Origin: Paroedura picta
Lineage: Eukaryota > Chordata > Lepidosauria > Squamata > Gekkonidae
Direction: 5' to 3'
Assembly: GCF_049243985.1 (NCBI RefSeq)
Contig: NC_135372.1
Coordinates: forward strand, 60,566,318-60,630,317
Length of the DNA: 64,000 nucleotides
Shown: positions 59,415-64,000 of the stretch, one piece after another
How positions within the stretch are numbered: position 1 is the first letter of the stretch
How the letters are laid out: the number at the start of each line of letters is the position of its first letter
Position numbers and translations under genes: made by a program
The notes under the pieces: generated by a model
What the model was told of the DNA's origin: nothing
What the model saw: the letters and a program-made list of their open reading frames with translations, nothing else
Database searches by the model: none

Positions 59415-59525
59415 TTATAGTTTCAGAGGGTAGTTGTGTTGGTCTGCAAAAACAATTAAATTTGAGTCCTGTAAAACTTTAGAGACCAACAAAATTTCCA
59501 ACGTATAAGTTTTTGAGAACCTCCT
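59415..59525 (-). mobile_element. Dispersed repeat copy
   Basis: Minus-strand match to the same family: the complement of TTGAGTCCTGTAAAACTTTA and of GTTGGTCTGCAAAAACAATT. It abuts the CR1 fragment. Confidence 0.5.
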
Positions 59526-59527
59526 TA

Positions 59528-59970
59528 GGCAGCCAATTCCTCTGTTAAACTATTCTGACTGTGAAAATTCTTTTCCTGATACCTAGCTGGTACTGTTCTA
59601 CACATAGTTTAAAGCCATTACTGCGGGTCCTGTCCTCCAGTGCCAACATGAACCTTCCCCTGCCCACCTCTAAGACCATTTATGCACTGGGAACTTCACT
59701 GCCCCAGCTCCTGTGCAAGAGCACAAATCAGGGGCGGACGACGTGCACCAGGCCAAATGCTCCCCCATGTGGGTGCAGGAAGAGGTGGGACAACCTGCCA
59801 CGACTAAAACTCCAGCCTGCAGCCTGGCATGAAACCTCCAGTGCATAAATGATCTAAGTAACAACCTTTCAAATACTTAAAGAACAGCAATCATGTCCCC
59901 TCTCAACCTCCTCTTCTCCATACTGAACATTCCTAAGTCCCTCAAGCCTTTCCTCATAAAGCTTGGTCCT
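59528..59970 (-). mobile_element. CR1 LINE fragment split by a MITE
   Basis: The minus strand matches the CR1 segment containing GAGGTTGAGAGGGGACATGA, and the part before it matches TACAGTAT.. CR1 motifs (CTGTTAAACTATTCTGACTG and CCATTACTGCGGGTCCTGTC on the plus strand). It is interrupted at 59675-59852. Confidence 0.7.
59675..59852. mobile_element. MITE with TIR CATTTATGCACTGG, nested in CR1
   Basis: Inverted ends CATTTATGCACTGGGAAC and its mirror (CCTCCAGTGCATAAATG) bound 178 bases. TCTAAG flanks both sides (59669-59674 and 59853-59858); across eight bases the flanks agree at six positions, as in an old hAT insertion. Confidence 0.7.
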
Positions 59971-60064
59971 ATGTAATAAAAATGATTTTAAGCACTATGT
60001 TAATCTTAAAAGACATCCAGCGTTTCTGTCTGAAATGTTGAAGAGTTACCATTAAAGTTATGCA

Positions 60065-60222
60065 TGACCTCACTCCCTGACATTTTGTGGCTGACTCCAC
60101 TTCTTGCAGCTGCCATTTTGTGTTTGACTGCACCACCTTCAGCAGTCATTCTGCGGCTGTACCCACGCTACTGTACCAGAATTACAAAGGTGCCCACAGG
60201 TTGAGAAAGATTGGGGACTTCA
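60065..60222. mobile_element. Old hAT-like fragment
   Basis: Contains CTGCCATTTTGTGTTTGACT and ends GGTGCCCACAGGTTGAGAAA, GATTGGGGAC, resembling the end of the element at 28247. Degenerate. Confidence 0.4.
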
Positions 60223-63200
60223 GCAACAGATGACTACCACTTGTGGATTTGCACCTCACAATTTTACTTAGTCACTGTCTACACCCGGACCATTTGATGT
60301 GGCATGACACCCTTCTCCAATTATATTGCTGAAAGAAATCTAGTGTTGCAGAGCATGCCGAAGAGAGGGAGGGGAGTTAATAAGCAATTAATAAGCAGGA
60401 ATTATTTTTAATTAAGTTTTATTCAAGGTATAAACTTCTTCAGTACACATCAACAATAGAAAGAATCTGTCTGCCAGTAAGCAAATTTTGACCATTTTTT
60501 GTACTCAACTAGCATAGATCAAAACAAAGGTGAACAGGTCAACCACTGCAAGGCTTACTGTAAAGTCAGACTGTCAACAGCACAGAAATAGATAGTAAAA
60601 ACATTCAGGATTAAATTCACACTGGTTAACAAGTCTCCAGGTTTCTGCTCAAAAATGAACTACTTGTGAATGATTTTTAATGATTAGCTATGCACTAGGT
60701 CAAGTGATAGATATAGAACCATTTTGTAGGGAATGATATTATAAAATTTTACTGTTGTTTTAAAGAATTCATGAGGAATTAGTTGTTGATTTTTTTTAAA
60801 ATTCCCTAGTTAAGAGATGATAGAGAAATAAAAGCACATTTCATAAGACACTGTATCCCCTGGGTCACTTCTCACCATGGAATGTCACCATGGAACACAC
60901 GAAGACTCCTCACTATAGCAGGAAAAAGAGAAAGCCCAGAAGTACAGCAAATGACAATTAATGCTACAGGCAATTCTGCAAGTTAAGTTTGCAAGATGAG
61001 GCAGATGGTGCATCAAGAGTGACCACAAAGGGCACTCCAAGCTTCTGAGAAGTGACACTACATCTACAACTTCCTCCCCCACTCCCCAATCACACCAGGC
61101 AAGCCCAATTTTGTCAAATCTCAGAACCTAATCAGGATCAGCCTTGGTTAGTATCTGGATGGGAGACCACTAAGGGTCATTACAGAGAAGCAAGTGATGG
61201 CGAAAAATCTCTGAATGTCTCTTGCCTCTGGGGTCACCTTAAGTCTGTTGTAACTTGATGGCATTTCCACTAACAACAACTAAACTGAAGGTTGAATGCC
61301 TAAAGTTTTCTCATAAACCACCTGTGCTTCCAACTACAGCATAACTGAAGGTTTTTGCAGACCACTAACACATAAGAAGCAGCCACCAGCAATCTTTACA
61401 TCGTCACCTAATTTCACATTCTCACAAATTGTTGAGAGTTTCCACCAGATACCACATTAAACTCCTTCAAGCTTCTCCCACTCAACACGACATGCTAAGA
61501 TACTTAGCAAAAATAGTCAGCTTTTTTTCCTGAAATGCCTTCTTTAATTGCACTAAATTTCATTCCCCTTTAGCACACAATCTAGTGTTTCAAACATCTG
61601 GTGAGCTTAAAATGCATGTCTTTAGAAGCCCTCCAATGGTTTCATTACACAGGATCCAGATTCCAATCATCCCTGTTGTTGTGATTCAGTAATACACCAA
61701 AGACACAAAGGTGGTCTTTCCACCCGGAATGATGATCAAAGGTACCCATTTAAATTTCATTTTAAGTGTCCTACTCTCATGGCCACCGTGGAGGCTAGGT
61801 ACATTATCAAGCAAGCAATCAGCTCAGACACAGCATGTTTGTTTCCCATGGTAACACTTCTCCCTAGCTCATAACTTCTCACTGAAACTTGTTTTGGCAA
61901 ATCTTTGCCATGCAACCTAAGGCTAGCAGAGCAACAGCCATTGGTAACCTAATTCGGTGGGGTTTTTTCCATGTATTTTTCTCTGGAGAAAACAAACACA
62001 TACATTAACTCCTTCCGACACAAGAATATATCCAAGGAATTTTCACATAAATGTAAATCCTAGTCTTACAAGGGAGCAATGCAAGACTAGAGAAAACACT
62101 GTATCAGTGAAATTCCATTCTGTCTTTGATGTCAGGGATGTGTCATAGCAGCTTCATTTTTAAAAAAGCAATTAAAAGGTTATGAAATGTTTCAATATAT
62201 TCAAGGGATTATTCCTGCTTCCAAGATTAATCAGGTCAGGGATTCCCAACCTGAGATCTGGAAGGGGCCTGTGGCCTTTCCCCATCTGCCTTAATGGACT
62301 TGGCCACAAGCTGGGGAATTGGCTGCTTTCATTGCTCCTCTCCCCGCTCCGACTGTGAATTCTCTCATGATTTCTGCACCCGGGGGGGAGGGGGGCTGCA
62401 CGTCTACTCCTGACTTGAATTCCCGTCTGTCTGTCCCCGCCCCCCCCCAGTTCTACCTGTTAACATGAGTAGTGATACCACTTCAAGGGCATGGCAGGAA
62501 GGCATGGCTAGCTGATGTCACTTCCTGGACTCCTTGAACCATGAAAAATTATGTCAGAGGCTCCTTTATGGCCAAAAGGTTGAAAAAGGTTGACTTGGGT
62601 GTTTGGGTGCTCATGCTATCCTACCTGACTTGCAGCTGCTCCATGGAAAGGAAGGTCTGACACCCAATGAAATGCCTAACAGGAAGGGTGATCCCTTTAA
62701 GGAACTAATCAACACCTGGCCCAGACATGGGCAGATCTGGGGAGGGCAGGCATCACCAGCAATGGCTCGACTCCCCAGAAACCAGCTCAATGCCAAGATG
62801 AGCAGTGGTGAGCAGGACCTGCGGCCAGGAAAGTGCACCATGGGAATGCCCTGTAACTGGCCACCTACCATTGGGTGAGCAGGCCCCTTTAAACCCTTGA
62901 TTGATGCGTAATGGCAACTGGGGGGGGGAGTATCTCTTACTGTTTAATTTGAGTGAGTTGACAGTACTGGGGCTGCAAATATGTAAAAGTTCAATCTGGT
63001 CCTCAAAGTTTGGCTGGCAAATCATTAGCATTCATCCACCTAACAGCTTTTCCACGATTTCAACAGTTACTGACAGCTACATCATCATGTCTTCAGTGGT
63101 GTTGGGTAACCTTTTAGGTGCCTGTTCCTCTACAGCAATTTAATCATCGTTATTAAAAAATCTGAAACCCAGATGATGTGCAGGCATTAATTGCATAACC

Positions 63201-64000
63201 TTGCTCATAAAGCCCACCTTACATGCCTCAGGTGTAATTCTGTCTGACTCCATGGCTGCCTACATCAGAGGAAAAAAGAAACCACCCTGTGAAACCTGTT
63301 TTACTCTATTATAATCACAGAGAACAAGCACAATTATGACTGTTATTTAAGTTCTACGCGTTAACAGTTATTTTCTGTCTGGAGAACAGTACAATCACTA
63401 TCCAAGCTGAAAATTGTCTTGCTTTTTTGTGACATTTTTTTTTCCTGAAGGCTTCAGTAATGACATAACTATTTCAGAGTGACATTTCAAATTCAGGAAG
63501 AGATTTTCTGCCCATGTCAAAACATAACAGTTGGAGTCTGCTGTGCTTTATGACAAGGGCTGCAGAGATTCCCCCCCCTCGAAATTAAAAAATGCCCATA
63601 TTTGACCATAAGATTTCAGAATTCCACATATGCATGGGCGCACCAAGTTCACCTGTAGTACAGCATTCAAATTAATTGTTAAAGAATTCCTATTCAAGTT
63701 CTGTCTCATCATCATCTTAACATTTTGGTTCCACTAATCATAAAATTAAGAAACGAAAACCAGCTACAAGAACATTACAGCCATCTAATTGACCCCGTGT
63801 AAGAGAGAAAAGGACAAAGTATGAGCAGAATCAATAGGGAAAGGGAAATGTACCAACATCTGATAAATAAAAATGACAACACAGCTAAAATCCGAGAAGA
63901 AAAAGAAAGAATGGCATCAAAATAATACCAGAACCTCTAAATCGAGAGAGATGAAGAGACAGTAACAGTCATCTTTAAAGTTTGGCACCTTTAAAGGACA
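60223..64000. other. LRRC8D: Probable LRRC8D intron, distal part
   Basis: Apart from the 5S-type SINE at 61105 no gene is supported. A weak hAT-like pair of ends (GGGATTCCCAACCTGAGATC near 62237; AAAAAGGTTGAC near 62583) brackets sequence with G/C runs. A GC-richer patch lies at 62600-62880. 63300-64000 is AT-rich and apparently unique. Confidence 0.45.
61105..61275 (+). mobile_element. 5S-rRNA-derived SINE (5S-Sauria type)
   Basis: Plus-strand copy. The 5S rRNA-like block TTGGTTAGTATCTGGATGGG followed by AGACCACTAAGGGTCATTAC is clear, then CTCTTGCCTCTGGGGTCACC and CTTGATGGCA. Not a functional 5S gene. Confidence 0.78.

Noticed and set aside
61105-61275. Possible 5S rRNA gene
   Set aside because: Only a diverged internal 5S segment joined to SINE body sequence is present.
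62237-62594. hAT element bounded by CCCAACCT and AGGTTGA motifs
   Set aside because: The end similarity is short and no target duplication is visible, so it is mentioned only as a weak possibility.
1-64000. CRISPR array, operon, prophage or endogenous retrovirus
   Set aside because: No spaced direct repeats, bacterial-type gene clusters, LTR pairs, or gag/pol/env-like frames were recognised. The window is ordinary vertebrate DNA.

Overview
This is a 64 kb piece of vertebrate nuclear DNA, almost certainly from a squamate reptile (lizard-like). The evidence is two vertebrate genes with normal GT-AG introns, a CpG-island promoter, and lizard repeats: three Sauria-type tRNA SINEs, several 5S-rRNA-derived SINEs, a second tRNA-type SINE, L2 and CR1 LINE fragments, and many short hAT-like inverted-repeat elements. 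The species cannot be named from the sequence alone.

Two protein-coding genes are readable, both on the minus strand. LRRC8D, a subunit of the volume-regulated anion channel, has its whole 861-residue coding sequence in one exon at 48047-50632. A splice acceptor lies two bases before its ATG, so 50.6-64 kb is most likely its 5' intron. Downstream of it, ZNF326 (ZIRD), an RNA-binding AKAP95-type zinc-finger protein of the DBIRD complex, runs from a CpG-island promoter near 30 kb to a poly(A) signal near 8.58 kb. I assembled ten coding exons (9077-29902, 512 codons plus stop) by matching splice sites, reading phase and remembered homologues. The order LRRC8D then ZNF326, head to tail, matches the arrangement known from human chromosome 1p22, so 1-8.5 kb should be the flank leading towards BARHL2.

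Layout: 1-8.5 kb is non-coding flank. 8.56-30.05 kb is ZNF326 with repeat-laden introns. 29.4-31.15 kb is a CpG-rich promoter block. 31.53-32.41 kb is an 877-bp inverted-repeat transposon. 32.4-47.6 kb is repeat-rich spacer between the genes. 47.6-50.63 kb is the LRRC8D terminal exon. 50.6-64 kb is probable LRRC8D intron with nested repeats.

The observations most worth a second look are: a one-base excess that puts a stop at the end of ZNF326 coding exon 2 unless a weaker donor 7 bases upstream is used; a GC-AG intron in ZNF326; a ZNF326 last-exon acceptor whose pyrimidine tract is a pure C run; a Tyr where human LRRC8D has the pore-lining Phe143; a 518-bp inverted dimer flanked by a perfect 15-bp direct repeat; and two transposons caught inside older repeats. 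I found no sign of an undescribed multi-gene system, CRISPR array, RNA gene cluster or endogenous retrovirus.
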